Notes: a model not told the origin generated them from the sequence alone. A DNA stretch of 64,000 nucleotides from JAHDVS01 sp964370985 (GCA_964370985.1 CAYJLE010000015.1:1-64000); one strand, 5' to 3'; counted from the first letter of the stretch, positions 41,936 through 51,018 are shown. Program-made: numbers and translations.

Positions 41936-42564
41936 CGAAGGATCCGCCACCCATCCCCCCGGACGGCCGGGAGCCGGCGACCCGGGCGGGAAGGGTCTTC
42001 GTCGTCACCGGCCCGTCGGGCGCCGGCAAGGGCACGTTGATCCGTGCGCTCGTCGAGCGCCGCTCCGACGTCGAGGTGGCGGTGTCCGCCACCACGAGGC
42101 CGCGCCGGCCGGGGGAGGTCGACGGACGCGACTACATCTTCCTGACCGAGGAGGAGTTCGACCGCCGGGTCGCCGCCGGCGAGTTCCTCGAGCACGTCGT
42201 CTACGTGTCGGGCCAGCGATACGGGACGCTCCACGTCGAGGTCGACCGGATCCTCCGGGCCGGCCGCAGTTGCATTCTCGAGCTCGAGACCCGGGGTGCG
42301 CGCGCAGTCGAGGCGATCCGGCCGGAGACGGTGTCGATCTTCATCGCCGCCCCGTCGTTCGACGAGCTCGAGCGACGCCTGCGCGACCGCGCGACCGAGA
42401 GCGCGGGAGAGATCGGTGAGCGTCTCGCGCTCGCCTGGACCCAGATGGCCGAGGCGAGCGACTTCGACCACGTCGTCACGAACGACGACGTCGAGCGGGC
42501 GACCGAGGAGCTCGACCGGGTTGTCGGCGCCGAGATCGCAGCGGCGGGTACACTACGACCCTGA
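41932..42564 (+). CDS. gmk: Guanylate kinase, apparent CTG start
   Basis: Phosphorylates GMP to GDP. The 210-residue protein has the P-loop VTGPSGAGKGTLI (about 25-37), SATTRPRRPGEVDGRDYIFLT with the GMP-binding Arg/Tyr residues, and LELETRGARAVEAI. In frame upstream of the P-loop there is no ATG, GTG or TTG outside mihF; CTG 41932 overlaps the mihF stop as CTGA and gives a normal length (about 20 extra Pro-rich residues), so coupled initiation there is the best reading. An alternative is a start error or an unusual codon nearby. Confidence 0.92.
   Translation: MTKDPPPIPPDGREPATRAGRVFVVTGPSGAGKGTLIRALVERRSDVEVAVSATTRPRRPGEVDGRDYIFLTEEEFDRRVAAGEFLEHVVYVSGQRYGTLHVEVDRILRAGRSCILELETRGARAVEAIRPETVSIFIAAPSFDELERRLRDRATESAGEIGERLALAWTQMAEASDFDHVVTNDDVERATEELDRVVGAEIAAAGTLRP
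42549..42554 (+). promoter_or_regulatory. -10 element of rpoZ
   Basis: TACACT ends nine bases before the rpoZ ATG, within the end of gmk. Confidence 0.45.
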
Positions 42565-42794
42565 TGATCAACCAACGGCTCGACTCCCTGCTCCAGCACG
42601 TCGACTCCCGCTACGCGCTCGTGATCGCGGCCTCGAAGCGGGCCCGTCAGATCAACAACTACCACCACCAGCTCGGGGAGGGAACGTTCGATGAGCTCCC
42701 GCCGCCGCTCGTCGAGTCGCGATCGAAGAACTACCTCACGATCGCCCTCGAGGAGATCGAGAGCGGGAAGATCGTGGTCATCAACCCCAGCTGA
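42564..42794 (+). CDS. rpoZ: RNA polymerase omega subunit
   Basis: A 76-residue omega subunit that helps assemble RNA polymerase by binding beta-prime. Family motifs: SRYALVIAASKRARQIN (the conserved AAKRARQI block) and KNYLTIALEEIESGKI. ATG 42564 overlaps the gmk stop (TGATG). gmk-rpoZ-coaBC order is widely conserved. Confidence 0.95.
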   Translation: MINQRLDSLLQHVDSRYALVIAASKRARQINNYHHQLGEGTFDELPPPLVESRSKNYLTIALEEIESGKIVVINPS

Positions 42795-42831
42795 ACACTC
42801 GTCCCGGCGAGGCCTGCCGGGCGGTGCGATC

Positions 42832-43989
42832 ATGGCCAGCGTCCTTCTCGGCGTCACCGGCGGCATCGCGGCCTACAAGGCGTGCGAGCTGGCGCGGCTG
42901 CTGGTCTCGGCGGGCCACGAGGTCACGCCCGTCCTGACTTCCGGCGCCGAGCGGTTCGTCGCCGCGCAGACGTTCGAGGCGCTCGCGCGACGACCGCAGC
43001 CTCGCGACCTCTATCCGCATCTCGTCGCCGCCGACCTGCTGGTGATCGCGCCGCTGTCGGCGAACACGCTCGCGAAGCTTGCGCACGGCCTGGCCGACAA
43101 TCTGCTGACCCAGCTCGCGCTCGCCTACCGCGGCCCCGCGCTCGTGGCACCGGCGATGAACGCCCGGATGTGGGAGCATCCCGCAACCCGGGCGAACGTC
43201 GCGCTGCTGCGCGAGCGCGGCGTCGAGCTGATCGGTCCCGAGGAGGGCGAGCTGGCCGAGGGGGAGTGGGGTGCGGGCCGCATGAGCGAGCCGGCCGGGA
43301 TCGCCGCACGCTGCGCTGCCCTGCTCGGGGAGAGCGCCGCGCTGCGCGGGCGAAGCGTCGTCGTGACGGCGGGCGGGACGCGGGAACCGCTCGACACCGT
43401 CCGCTACCTCGGCAACCGTTCGAGCGGTCGGATGGGCGTCGCGGTCGCCGTCGAGGCGCGACGGCGCGGCGCCGACGTGACGTTGCTCGCAGCGAACCTG
43501 GGCGTCGCAGCCCCGGCCGGCGTCCACGTCGTCGCGACGCCGACCGCAGCCGATGTCGAGCGGGAGGCGCTCGGTCGTGCGTCGGCCGACGTGATCGTGA
43601 TGGCGGCCGCGATCGCCGACTACCGGCCCGCGCGTCCGCTCGCCGCCAAACGCAAGAAGGACGTGAGCGCGTGGACGGTCGAGCTCGAGCCGACCGCGGA
43701 CATACTGGCCGAGCTCGGGCGCCGCCGGCGCGACGGGCAGGTGCTCGTCGGCTTCGCGGCGGACGAGGGCGAGGGCGGCCTCGCCTCGGCCCGCGAGAAG
43801 CGCCAGCGCAAGCGCGTCGATCTCCTCGTCTTCAACGACGTGTCGCGCCCGGACATCGGCTTCGATGTGGAGGACAACGAGGTGACGCTGATCCGGGCGG
43901 ACGGCGAGTTCCGGATCGAGAAGGCGAGCAAGGCCCTGTGCGCCGTGGCTATCCTCGATCAGATCGAGGAGCTCCTGGAGGGAGGATGA
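42832..43989 (+). CDS. coaBC: Phosphopantothenoylcysteine decarboxylase/synthetase
   Basis: Two consecutive steps of coenzyme A synthesis. N-terminal CoaC flavoprotein (LLGVTGGIAAYKACELARLL; SANTLAKLAHGLADNLL; PAMNARMWEHP) and C-terminal CoaB synthetase from about residue 180 (VVVTAGGTREPLDTVRYLGN-RSSGRMG; VMAAAIADYRPA; KRKKD). The CoaC active-site loop is shortened: LYPHLVAADLL replaces the usual longer segment with an HIxLARWAD stretch, though a His remains. ATG 42832 has no obvious ribosome site, 37 bases after rpoZ. Confidence 0.94.
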   Translation: MASVLLGVTGGIAAYKACELARLLVSAGHEVTPVLTSGAERFVAAQTFEALARRPQPRDLYPHLVAADLLVIAPLSANTLAKLAHGLADNLLTQLALAYRGPALVAPAMNARMWEHPATRANVALLRERGVELIGPEEGELAEGEWGAGRMSEPAGIAARCAALLGESAALRGRSVVVTAGGTREPLDTVRYLGNRSSGRMGVAVAVEARRRGADVTLLAANLGVAAPAGVHVVATPTAADVEREALGRASADVIVMAAAIADYRPARPLAAKRKKDVSAWTVELEPTADILAELGRRRRDGQVLVGFAADEGEGGLASAREKRQRKRVDLLVFNDVSRPDIGFDVEDNEVTLIRADGEFRIEKASKALCAVAILDQIEELLEGG

Positions 43990-44972
43990 TGGACGGAGAG
44001 CTCGCCCGAGCGCCCGAGCGCCCGGCGGTTGCGGAGGCCGGCGCGCCGGAAGCCCTCGCCCGCCGCGTGATGGACAACCTGCGGCTTGTCGTCCATGCGC
44101 CCGAGGAGACCCTCCGGCTCGTCGTCCTCTGCCTCCTCGCCGAGGGGCACCTGATCATCGAAGACTTCCCGGGGGTCGGCAAGACGACGCTCGCCAAGGC
44201 GCTCGCGCGCTCCGTCAGCTGCTCGTTCTCGCGGCTGCAGTTCACCCCCGATCTCCTGCCCTCCGACGTCACGGGCGTGAGCGTCTACGATCAGCGCACC
44301 AACGAGTTCGAGTTCCGCCCGGGCCCCGTGTTCGCGAACCTCCTGCTCGTCGACGAGATCAACCGGGCCTCGCCGAAGACGCAGGCGGCGCTGCTCGAGT
44401 GCATGCAGGAGCACCAGGTCACCGCCGACGGCGTCTCCTACCGGCTCGAGCGCCCGTTCATGGTGCTCGCGACCCAGAACCCGATCGAGTACGAGGGCAC
44501 CTACCCGCTGCCCGAGGCCGAGCTCGACCGCTTCAGCATGCGCGTCTCGATCGGCTATCCGCCGCTCGCCGAAGAGGCGCGGATGCTGACCGAGCAGACG
44601 GGCGACGACCCGCTCGAGGCGCTCCGTCCTGTCGCCAGCGGGGAGGATGTGCTCGCCGCGATCGCGGGTGCTCGCCGCGTCTACGTCGAGGACAGCCTGA
44701 GCCGCTACGTCGTCGCACTGCTGCGCCACACGCGCACGGAGAGCCGCCTCTACCTGGGCGCGAGCCCCCGCGCCGGGATCGCGCTGCTGCGTGTCGCCAA
44801 GGCCCGGGCGCTCTCCGAGGGCCGCGACTACGTCGCCCCGGACGACGTCAAGACGATCGCCCCGGCCGTCCTCGCTCACAGGCTGATCCTGGCTCCCGAG
44901 GCCCGCTCGGCGGGGCTGGACGCCGCGGCGGTCGTCGAGGACGTCGTCGAGCGAACGCCGGTTCCGGTGTGA
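43986..44972 (+). CDS. MoxR-family AAA+ ATPase
   Basis: A 328-residue MoxR ATPase, a chaperone-like AAA+ protein that works with DUF58 partners. Walker A EDFPGVGKTTLAKALA (about 60-75), Walker B LLLVDEINRASPKTQAALLE, sensor 1 VLATQNPIEYEGTYPLPEAE and the C-terminal lid (LYLGASPRAGIALL). Start ATG 43986 overlaps the coaBC stop (ATGA) with GAGGGAGG upstream. First gene of a MoxR-DUF58-transglutaminase-TPR cassette. Confidence 0.94.
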   Translation: MMDGELARAPERPAVAEAGAPEALARRVMDNLRLVVHAPEETLRLVVLCLLAEGHLIIEDFPGVGKTTLAKALARSVSCSFSRLQFTPDLLPSDVTGVSVYDQRTNEFEFRPGPVFANLLLVDEINRASPKTQAALLECMQEHQVTADGVSYRLERPFMVLATQNPIEYEGTYPLPEAELDRFSMRVSIGYPPLAEEARMLTEQTGDDPLEALRPVASGEDVLAAIAGARRVYVEDSLSRYVVALLRHTRTESRLYLGASPRAGIALLRVAKARALSEGRDYVAPDDVKTIAPAVLAHRLILAPEARSAGLDAAAVVEDVVERTPVPV

Positions 44973-45003
44973 GCCCGGGGCGCTCGCGGGGCGCCCACCC
45001 GGC

Positions 45004-45015
45004 GGGAGGCCTCCC
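45004..45015 (+). repeat. Palindrome over the DUF58 gene ribosome site
   Basis: GGGAGGCCTCCC is a perfect 12-base palindrome ending one base before the GTG at 45016; its left half is the Shine-Dalgarno, so folding could hide it. Confidence 0.5.
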
Positions 45016-46245
45016 GTGCTGACCGACCGTGGCCGCTTCGCGCTCGCTCTCGGCGCCGCCGGCTACGCGGCCGGCTGGGCCTTCGGGTCGCGCGCCCTCT
45101 ACCCGGTGGCTCTCGGTCTCGCGCTCGCCGTGGTGGCGGGCGTGGCGTGGGTGCGGATCCTGGCCCGTCCCGTACGGCTGCGCCGGCACGTGGCGGCCAC
45201 TCACGTGGCGGGCGACGACGTCGCCGTCCGGCTCGAGCTCGACGTGGCCGGCCGGATCGTGCCCGGGTCGATGGACCTGGTCGAGCGGATCGGCGGGCTC
45301 GAAGAGCGCACGGTGCGGCTGTCGCGGGCTGTCGGGGGCCTCGCCGGGGCGTACGTCCTCGAGCGCGTGCCGCGTGGCCGCTACCCGTTCGCGCCTGCCC
45401 GGGTCGCGCTCGAGGATCCGTTCGCGCTCGTGCGCCGCGAGCTCGAGCTCGCGCCCCGTGACGCCTTGCTCGTCTACCCGCGTCTCGTCGAGCTCACCGC
45501 GCTGTTCTCCGAGTCCGGTCGGCACGCGCGTGAAGGGCGCCGTCTGCTCGTGCGCCGGCCGAGCGGCTTCGACCTCCACAGCGTCCGCGAGTACGAGCAG
45601 GGCGAGTCGCTCCGGCGTGTTCACTGGCCGACGACGGCGCGGCGCGGGCGGCTCATGGTCAAGGATCTCGAGGACTCGCCGCGGGACGAGGCGCTCGTCG
45701 TGCTCGACGCCGACGCCGGCCACGTCGCCGGCGTGCTCCCCGACACCAGCTTCGAGGTGGCCGTGAGCGCCGCCGGGTCGGTGCTTCGCGCCCACGCGGC
45801 GCGTAGACGCCGCACCGGGATGCTCGTGAACGGAGCGATCGCCCGCTACCAGCCGGTCGAGTCGCTCGACGCCGGCTGGGAGACCGTGCTCGAGCTCCTC
45901 GCGACGGTCGAGCCCGACGGGCGAACGCCGGTCGCCACCCTGCTTGCCGAGGGCGCCGGAGCCGCGTCGGCGGCGGTCGAGCTCTGCCTCGTGACCTCGG
46001 CGCTTCCCCCCCGGCTCGCCGACCGCCTGCTCCAGCGGGCGGTTGCTCGGCGCGGCACGTCCGTCGTGTACGTCGACCCGGTCAGCTTCGCGAGCGGAGG
46101 CGCGTCGCCGCCCGCCGAGGCTCGCGCGCAGATCGCGAGGCTCGACCACGTGGGGATCCCGGTGTGCGTGCTGCGTCGCGGGGACGACCTGGAGCGGAGC
46201 CTCGGGCCGGTGCTCGCGCGAGATCGGGAGGTAGCCGGTGGCTAG
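45016..46245 (+). CDS. DUF58 domain membrane protein
   Basis: A 409-residue MoxR partner. Two N-terminal membrane helices (about 8-50: FALALGAAGYAAGWAFG and ALGLALAVVAGVAWV), a beta-rich extracytoplasmic-like middle, then the DUF58 signature FDLHSVREYEQGESLRRVHW and a von Willebrand A-like domain (DEALVVLDADAGHV). Probably anchors the AAA+ complex at the membrane. Followed by the transglutaminase gene with an eight-base overlap. Confidence 0.9.
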   Translation: MLTDRGRFALALGAAGYAAGWAFGSRALYPVALGLALAVVAGVAWVRILARPVRLRRHVAATHVAGDDVAVRLELDVAGRIVPGSMDLVERIGGLEERTVRLSRAVGGLAGAYVLERVPRGRYPFAPARVALEDPFALVRRELELAPRDALLVYPRLVELTALFSESGRHAREGRRLLVRRPSGFDLHSVREYEQGESLRRVHWPTTARRGRLMVKDLEDSPRDEALVVLDADAGHVAGVLPDTSFEVAVSAAGSVLRAHAARRRRTGMLVNGAIARYQPVESLDAGWETVLELLATVEPDGRTPVATLLAEGAGAASAAVELCLVTSALPPRLADRLLQRAVARRGTSVVYVDPVSFASGGASPPAEARAQIARLDHVGIPVCVLRRGDDLERSLGPVLARDREVAGG

Positions 46246-48538
46246 GGTGCTCGTGCCGCTCGCCGTGAGCGCGGCGCTCGTGCCCGCTGTCTGGCTCGAC
46301 CTCGAGGCGGGCGCCGAGTCGGCCGGGCGCGTGGCCGGCACGCTCGCGCTCGCGCTCGCGCCGGCGCTCGTGCTCATGCTCACGCGGCGCCTGCTCGTTG
46401 CCCTGTCGGTGCTGGCGCTCGCCGGAGTCGGTGCCGCCAGCCTCGCATTCGGTGTGCCCCTTACCGACCTGGGCCCCGGCGGCGAGCAGGGCTTCTTCGG
46501 GCCGGTTGGCGCGGCGATGGCGGACGGCTTCCGCGACGTGTACGAGGCGCGTGCGCCCTTCGGCCGGGGTGACTACCCGGAGCTCGCGGGGCTCGTGCTG
46601 CTCGCGATCTTCCTCGGCGTGGCGGCCTGCTCGCTGCTCGCGATACGCGGCAGGGTGCTTGCGCTGGCGTTCGCGCTCGTCGTAGGCGTCGGGGTTCCCG
46701 CGACGGTTGCGGCCAAGAGCGGCGTCGGGCAGCCGCTCCGAACCGGAGCGCTCGTGCTGGCCGCGCTCCTGCTCACGTTCTTCGCCACGCGGGCCGGCGG
46801 TCGCACCCTCCGCGCCGGGCTGGCGGCCGCCGGCCTGGGCGTAGCGCTGGTGGCGGCGGCGATCGCGGTGTCGACCTCGGAGGCGGTGGCCAAGCCAGCG
46901 TTCGTCCCCTGGCAGCGCTGGGATCTGTACGACCGGCCTGACGACCCGGTCGGCGTCCGCTACGTGTGGGCGTCGAACTACGCCGGGATCACGTTTCCGG
47001 AGCAGCCGACGGTGGTGCTGCGGGTGCAGTCGTCCAAGCGGCCGCTGTACTGGCGCGCGACCACGCTCGACGAGTACACGGGCGTCGCCTGGCGCGAGGA
47101 CCTGCGGCCCGGGGCGCCCGCACGGGTGCGCGAGCTCGACGTGGTAGCGGGCGACCCGCTCGTGCCCGACATCCCCCGCGACGAGAAGAGCCTGATCCGC
47201 CAGCAGGTCGAGATCGCCGCGCTCTCCGACACCCATCTGCTGGCGGCCTCCCAGCCTGTCCGCTTCTCCCTGCCCGGCGCTGCCGAGGTGCAGGATGCCT
47301 CCGGCGGTGTCGTCTTCCAGCCGTCTGGCCTCGAGCGGGGGCAGCGCTACACGGTCTGGAGCTACGCCCCCCGCATCGAGCCGAAGGAGCTTGCGGCTCT
47401 GCCACCCGCGTACCCCGACGAGCTGACCCCCTTCCTCGAGGTCGTCCCGGACGTGGCGTTCCCGGCGTTCGGCACCACCGCGCGCCACCGCGCGGTGCGC
47501 GCGCTCTTCGACGAGCGCGCCGGGGGCGAGCTGCTGGCCGCCTACGAGCCCGTCTACGCCCAGACGCGGGAGCTCGTCGGAGCGGTCGAGAGCCCGTACC
47601 TGGCGGCGGTCACGCTCGAGAGCTGGTTTCGTGAGCAGGGCGGCTTCGTCTACGACGAGCAGCCGGAGCAGCCGGTCGGGCAGGTGCCGCCGCTCGTCGA
47701 CTTCATCCTGCGCACGCGGGAGGGCTACTGCCAGCACTACGCGGGCGCGATGGCGCTCATGCTGCGGCTGATCGGGATCCCCGCGCGCGTCGCGGCGGGG
47801 TTCACGAGCGGAACCTACGACTCGAGCCGGGGCGAGTGGATCGTCACCGATCACAACGCGCACGCCTGGGTCGAGGTGTGGTTCCCGGAGTACGGCTGGC
47901 TGGCGTTCGACCCGACCCCCGGGCGCGGTCAGCTCGAGGCCGCGTACGCCCCGTCCTCGGTCGACTTCGAGGTGAGCGACCTGAACTCCCTCGGCGTCGC
48001 TCCGAGCGCCCTCTCGCCGCTCCTGCGCGAGCAGCTGCTCCGCGCGGCCCGGGGCCCCGCCGAGCCGGACGCTGTCGGCGAGGGCGGCGGCGACGCGGAC
48101 GGGGCGATATCCTCGGCCGGCGGCGGGCTCGGGTTGGCGCTGATCGTGCTCCTCTCCATCGCGGGGGCCGCGGCCCTGCCCCCGCTCGTCAAGCGTGCCG
48201 CGAGCCTCGTGCGCTTTGCGAGCCGGGACCCGAGACGCACCGCCGCCGCCTGCCGGCGCGACCTGGTCGGATTCCTCGCCGACCAGCGGCTCGACGTCTC
48301 CCGGAGCGCCACCCTGCACGAGGTCGGGGTGGCGCTCGAGCGCCGTTTCGGCGTCGACGCGGGCCCCTTCGTGCGCGCCGCGACCGCCGCGCGTTTCGGC
48401 CCGCCGCAGGCGGCTGGCGAGTCGGCGAGGCGCGCGCGCCGGGAGCTTTCCTCACTCGAGCGTGAGCTTGCGCGCAGCCTCGGCGTCGGGAGCCGCGCGC
48501 GCGGTGCGCTCAGCCTGCGTTCTCTTGCATTCCGATGA
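46238..48538 (+). CDS. Membrane transglutaminase-like protein (TgpA-type)
   Basis: A 766-residue membrane protein: N-terminal block of about six membrane helices to residue 215 (DUF3488/TgpA type), an extracytoplasmic transglutaminase core with the catalytic Cys at about 498 (GYCQHYAGAM), His in DHNAHAWVEVWFPEYGW and Asp in AFDPTPG, another membrane helix (GLGLALIVLLSIAGAAALPP) and a cytoplasmic DUF4129-like tail. The triad is intact. The MoxR-DUF58-transglutaminase arrangement is common in bacteria, but its substrate is not known. Confidence 0.92.
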   Translation: MARVLVPLAVSAALVPAVWLDLEAGAESAGRVAGTLALALAPALVLMLTRRLLVALSVLALAGVGAASLAFGVPLTDLGPGGEQGFFGPVGAAMADGFRDVYEARAPFGRGDYPELAGLVLLAIFLGVAACSLLAIRGRVLALAFALVVGVGVPATVAAKSGVGQPLRTGALVLAALLLTFFATRAGGRTLRAGLAAAGLGVALVAAAIAVSTSEAVAKPAFVPWQRWDLYDRPDDPVGVRYVWASNYAGITFPEQPTVVLRVQSSKRPLYWRATTLDEYTGVAWREDLRPGAPARVRELDVVAGDPLVPDIPRDEKSLIRQQVEIAALSDTHLLAASQPVRFSLPGAAEVQDASGGVVFQPSGLERGQRYTVWSYAPRIEPKELAALPPAYPDELTPFLEVVPDVAFPAFGTTARHRAVRALFDERAGGELLAAYEPVYAQTRELVGAVESPYLAAVTLESWFREQGGFVYDEQPEQPVGQVPPLVDFILRTREGYCQHYAGAMALMLRLIGIPARVAAGFTSGTYDSSRGEWIVTDHNAHAWVEVWFPEYGWLAFDPTPGRGQLEAAYAPSSVDFEVSDLNSLGVAPSALSPLLREQLLRAARGPAEPDAVGEGGGDADGAISSAGGGLGLALIVLLSIAGAAALPPLVKRAASLVRFASRDPRRTAAACRRDLVGFLADQRLDVSRSATLHEVGVALERRFGVDAGPFVRAATAARFGPPQAAGESARRARRELSSLERELARSLGVGSRARGALSLRSLAFR

Positions 48539-48894
48539 GCGAGACGTACGTCCTCTACCAGCAGGGCCGGCGTCACCTCTTGGCGGGCGACGCCGCCCAG
48601 GCCACGGTGGCGCTCGAGAGGGCGAAGCGACGCGAGCCGGCGAAGGCCTCGATCCGGGAGGCGCTCGGGATCGCGTACTTTCGCATCCGGCGCTTCGCGG
48701 AGGCCGAGCGGGAGTTCCGGGCCGTGCTCGAGCTCTCGCCGGTCAACGACTACGCGCATTTCGCGCTGGGGCGCTGTCTCGTGAAGCAGGGCCGTGCCGG
48801 CGAGGCGACGAGCCACCTGAAGCTGGCTGTCTCGCTGAGACCAGGCCGGGACGAGTACCGCCAGGCCCTGTCCGAGGTGACCGACAGCGGCTAG
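48535..48894 (+). CDS. TPR-repeat protein
   Basis: A 119-residue soluble protein of about three tetratricopeptide repeats (YQQGRRHLLAGDAAQATVAL; ALGIAYFRIRRFAEAEREFR; FALGRCLVKQGRAGEATSHL). A protein-interaction adaptor, likely serving the preceding membrane complex: ATG 48535 overlaps the transglutaminase stop (ATGA). Confidence 0.87.
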   Translation: MSETYVLYQQGRRHLLAGDAAQATVALERAKRREPAKASIREALGIAYFRIRRFAEAEREFRAVLELSPVNDYAHFALGRCLVKQGRAGEATSHLKLAVSLRPGRDEYRQALSEVTDSG

Positions 48895-48897
48895 CAT
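48892..48897 (+). promoter_or_regulatory. -10 element of the sugar dehydrogenase gene
   Basis: TAGCAT, which contains the stop codon of the TPR gene, ends seven bases before the GTG at 48905. Confidence 0.5.
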
Positions 48898-48904
48898 CGG
48901 CTCC

Positions 48905-49993
48905 GTGCGCAGCGTGCTCGTGATGGCCGTGGCCGCAGCCGCGCTCGCGCTGGCCACCGAGGCCGGGGCGGCCGGATCGTCGCTTCGCCTCGTTCGCGTC
49001 GCGTCGGGCTTCGATCACCCGGTGCACGCCACCGCGGCCCCGGGCGACGCCCGGCGGATCTACGTGGTCGAGCAGGACGGCGTGATCCGCGTGCTCGTGC
49101 GCGGGAAGCTGCGCCCGGAGCCGTTCCTCGATCTCCGCCGCGTCGTCGGCAGCGAGGGGTGGGAGCAGGGGCTCCTCTCGGTCGCGTTCCACCCCGACTA
49201 CGCGACCAACCGGCTTCTCTACGTCAACTACACGAACACCGGTGGCGACACCGAGGTGGTCGAGCTGCGCTCGGACGGCACGCGGGCCCTGCCCGCGACC
49301 CGCCGGCTGCTCCTGTCGGTGCCGCAACCGTTCGACAACCACAACGGCGGCGGGCTCGCGTTCGGGCCGGACGGGCTCCTCTACGTGGGCACCGGCGACG
49401 GCGGCGACGGCGGCGACCCGGGCAACCGGGCGCAGAACCTCGCGAGCCCGCTCGGGAAGCTCTTCCGGCTCGACCCGGCCGCGGCCGACCCGGAGGCCGA
49501 GCTCGTCGCCTACGGGCTGCGCAACCCGTGGCGCTACGCGTTCGACACGCAGACCGGGGACCTCTGGATCGCGGACGTCGGGCAGTACGCGTGGGAGGAG
49601 ATCGACGTGCTTCCGGCGGGCTTCGCCGGGCTGGCCAACTTCGGGTGGGACGTCTACGAGGGCAACGCGGTCTGGGAGCCGAAGGTCCCCAACCCGGCCG
49701 GCCCGCTGGTAGCGCCTGCGCACGTGTACGGGCATCAGGGCGGGCACTGCTCGGTCACGGGCGGGTACGTCTACCACGGGCGGGTCGCCGCGTCCGCACG
49801 CGGCCGCTACTTCTACGGCGACTACTGCAGCGGCGCCGTCTGGAGCCTCCGGCTCGGGTCGAACGGGAAGGCGACGGACGTCCGGCGTGCGCCGTTCGAC
49901 GTGCCGGGGCTCGTCTCGTTCGGGGAGACGTGGCGGGGCGGGATGCTGCTCGTCTCCCACGAGGGCGCGATCTACCGGCTGGGCGGCTCGTGA
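48905..49993 (+). CDS. Secreted PQQ-type glucose/sorbosone dehydrogenase
   Basis: A 362-residue exported beta-propeller of the GSDH/YliI family, oxidising sugars with PQQ. Signal peptide (SVLVMAVAAAALALATEAGA), then RIYVVEQDGVIRVL, GLLSVAFHPDYATNRLLYVN, the HNGGGLAFGPDGLLYVGTGD core, the GLRNPWRYAFDTQTGDLWIA motif and GYVYHGRVAASARGRYFYGD. PQQ-binding Arg/His positions appear present; no PQQ biosynthesis genes are in the window, so cofactor supply is unknown. Confidence 0.88.
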   Translation: MRSVLVMAVAAAALALATEAGAAGSSLRLVRVASGFDHPVHATAAPGDARRIYVVEQDGVIRVLVRGKLRPEPFLDLRRVVGSEGWEQGLLSVAFHPDYATNRLLYVNYTNTGGDTEVVELRSDGTRALPATRRLLLSVPQPFDNHNGGGLAFGPDGLLYVGTGDGGDGGDPGNRAQNLASPLGKLFRLDPAAADPEAELVAYGLRNPWRYAFDTQTGDLWIADVGQYAWEEIDVLPAGFAGLANFGWDVYEGNAVWEPKVPNPAGPLVAPAHVYGHQGGHCSVTGGYVYHGRVAASARGRYFYGDYCSGAVWSLRLGSNGKATDVRRAPFDVPGLVSFGETWRGGMLLVSHEGAIYRLGGS

Positions 49994-51018
49994 GCCTGTA
50001 CGACCGCGTCGCCGGTCTCGAGCTCGAGCTCGAGGGCTACCGTCTCGAACGTCGAGAGACCGACGTGTCGAGCGGGTTCGCGCGCGTGACGACGACCGTG
50101 ATCTTCGAGGGCGGCGGCGTCGAGGGGCGCGGCGAGGACGTCAGCTACGACGCGGAGGACCATGACGCCTTCCCGCGGCTCGATCTCGTAGGCCATCACA
50201 CGATCGGCGGGCTCTCGAGCCGACTCGGTGGCCTCGAGCTGTTCCCCGCGGGACCGCCGCGGTGGGCCGCGTCCGTCGACTACCGTCGCTGGGCGCTCGA
50301 GAGCGCGGCGCTCGACCTTGCTCTTCGCCAGCGGGGTCTCTCGCTCGGCGAGGCGCTCGGTCGCGAGTACCGGCCGGTCAGGTTCGTCGTCTCGACCCGC
50401 CTCGACCCGCGTGCGTGGCTTGCGGTCGCCCCTCAGCTCGGCTTCAAGCTCGATCCGACGAGCGACTGGGAGCGACCGTACATGGAGGCGATCGCCGCCA
50501 CCGGCAGTGTCCACGCGCTCGACTTCAAGGCCTACTACACGGGCACGTCCGTCGACCAGGCTCCCGACCCGGAGCTGTACCGCGCCTGCGCGGAGCTGTT
50601 CCCGGAGGCGGTGCTCGAGGACCCGGCCTGGACGGACGAGACGCGAGCTGCGCTGCGCGGCGCCGAGCACCGGCTCTCGTTCGATGCGCCCGTCCACTCG
50701 CTTGCGGACGTCGAGGCGCTCCCCGTGTCCGTCCGCTACCTGAACGTGAAGCCGTCGCGGTTCGGGTCGCTCGCGCGCTTGCTCGAGACGATCGAGGCCT
50801 GTGAGGAGCGCGGGATCGTCATGTACGGCGGCGGCCAGTTCGAGCTGGGCGTGGGGAGGGGGCAGATCCAGGCGCTGGCGAGCCTGTTCTACGCGGAGTC
50901 GGCGAACGACGTCGCACCCGGCGAGTACAACGAGCCGGAGCCGCGTCCCGGGCTCCCTGCGAGCCCGCTCGTCCCGCCGGAGCGTCCGGCCGGGTTCTCG
51001 TGGGCGGGCGACCCGTAG
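49990..51018 (+). CDS. Enolase-superfamily-like protein of unknown substrate
   Basis: A 342-residue protein with the mandelate-racemase/MLE barrel pattern: RRWALESAALDLALRQRGLS (capping/helical part), FKLDPTSDW, candidate metal ligands Asp in ALDFKAYYTG, Glu in VLEDPAW and Asp in LSFDAP, a Lys in LNVKPSRFGS, and GGGQFELGVGRGQIQALASL replacing the usual C-terminal block. It is clearly diverged from the epimerase at 16412; the Lys-x-Lys on strand two is not seen (K-x-D instead), so classical racemisation is uncertain. GTGA overlap with the dehydrogenase. Confidence 0.7.
   Translation: MSLYDRVAGLELELEGYRLERRETDVSSGFARVTTTVIFEGGGVEGRGEDVSYDAEDHDAFPRLDLVGHHTIGGLSSRLGGLELFPAGPPRWAASVDYRRWALESAALDLALRQRGLSLGEALGREYRPVRFVVSTRLDPRAWLAVAPQLGFKLDPTSDWERPYMEAIAATGSVHALDFKAYYTGTSVDQAPDPELYRACAELFPEAVLEDPAWTDETRAALRGAEHRLSFDAPVHSLADVEALPVSVRYLNVKPSRFGSLARLLETIEACEERGIVMYGGGQFELGVGRGQIQALASLFYAESANDVAPGEYNEPEPRPGLPASPLVPPERPAGFSWAGDP

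Noticed and set aside
46082..48319. Minus-strand open frame of 745 codons opposite DUF58/transglutaminase
   Set aside because: Arg/Glu/His-rich repetitive translation typical of antisense frames in very GC-rich DNA; real genes on the plus strand are clear.
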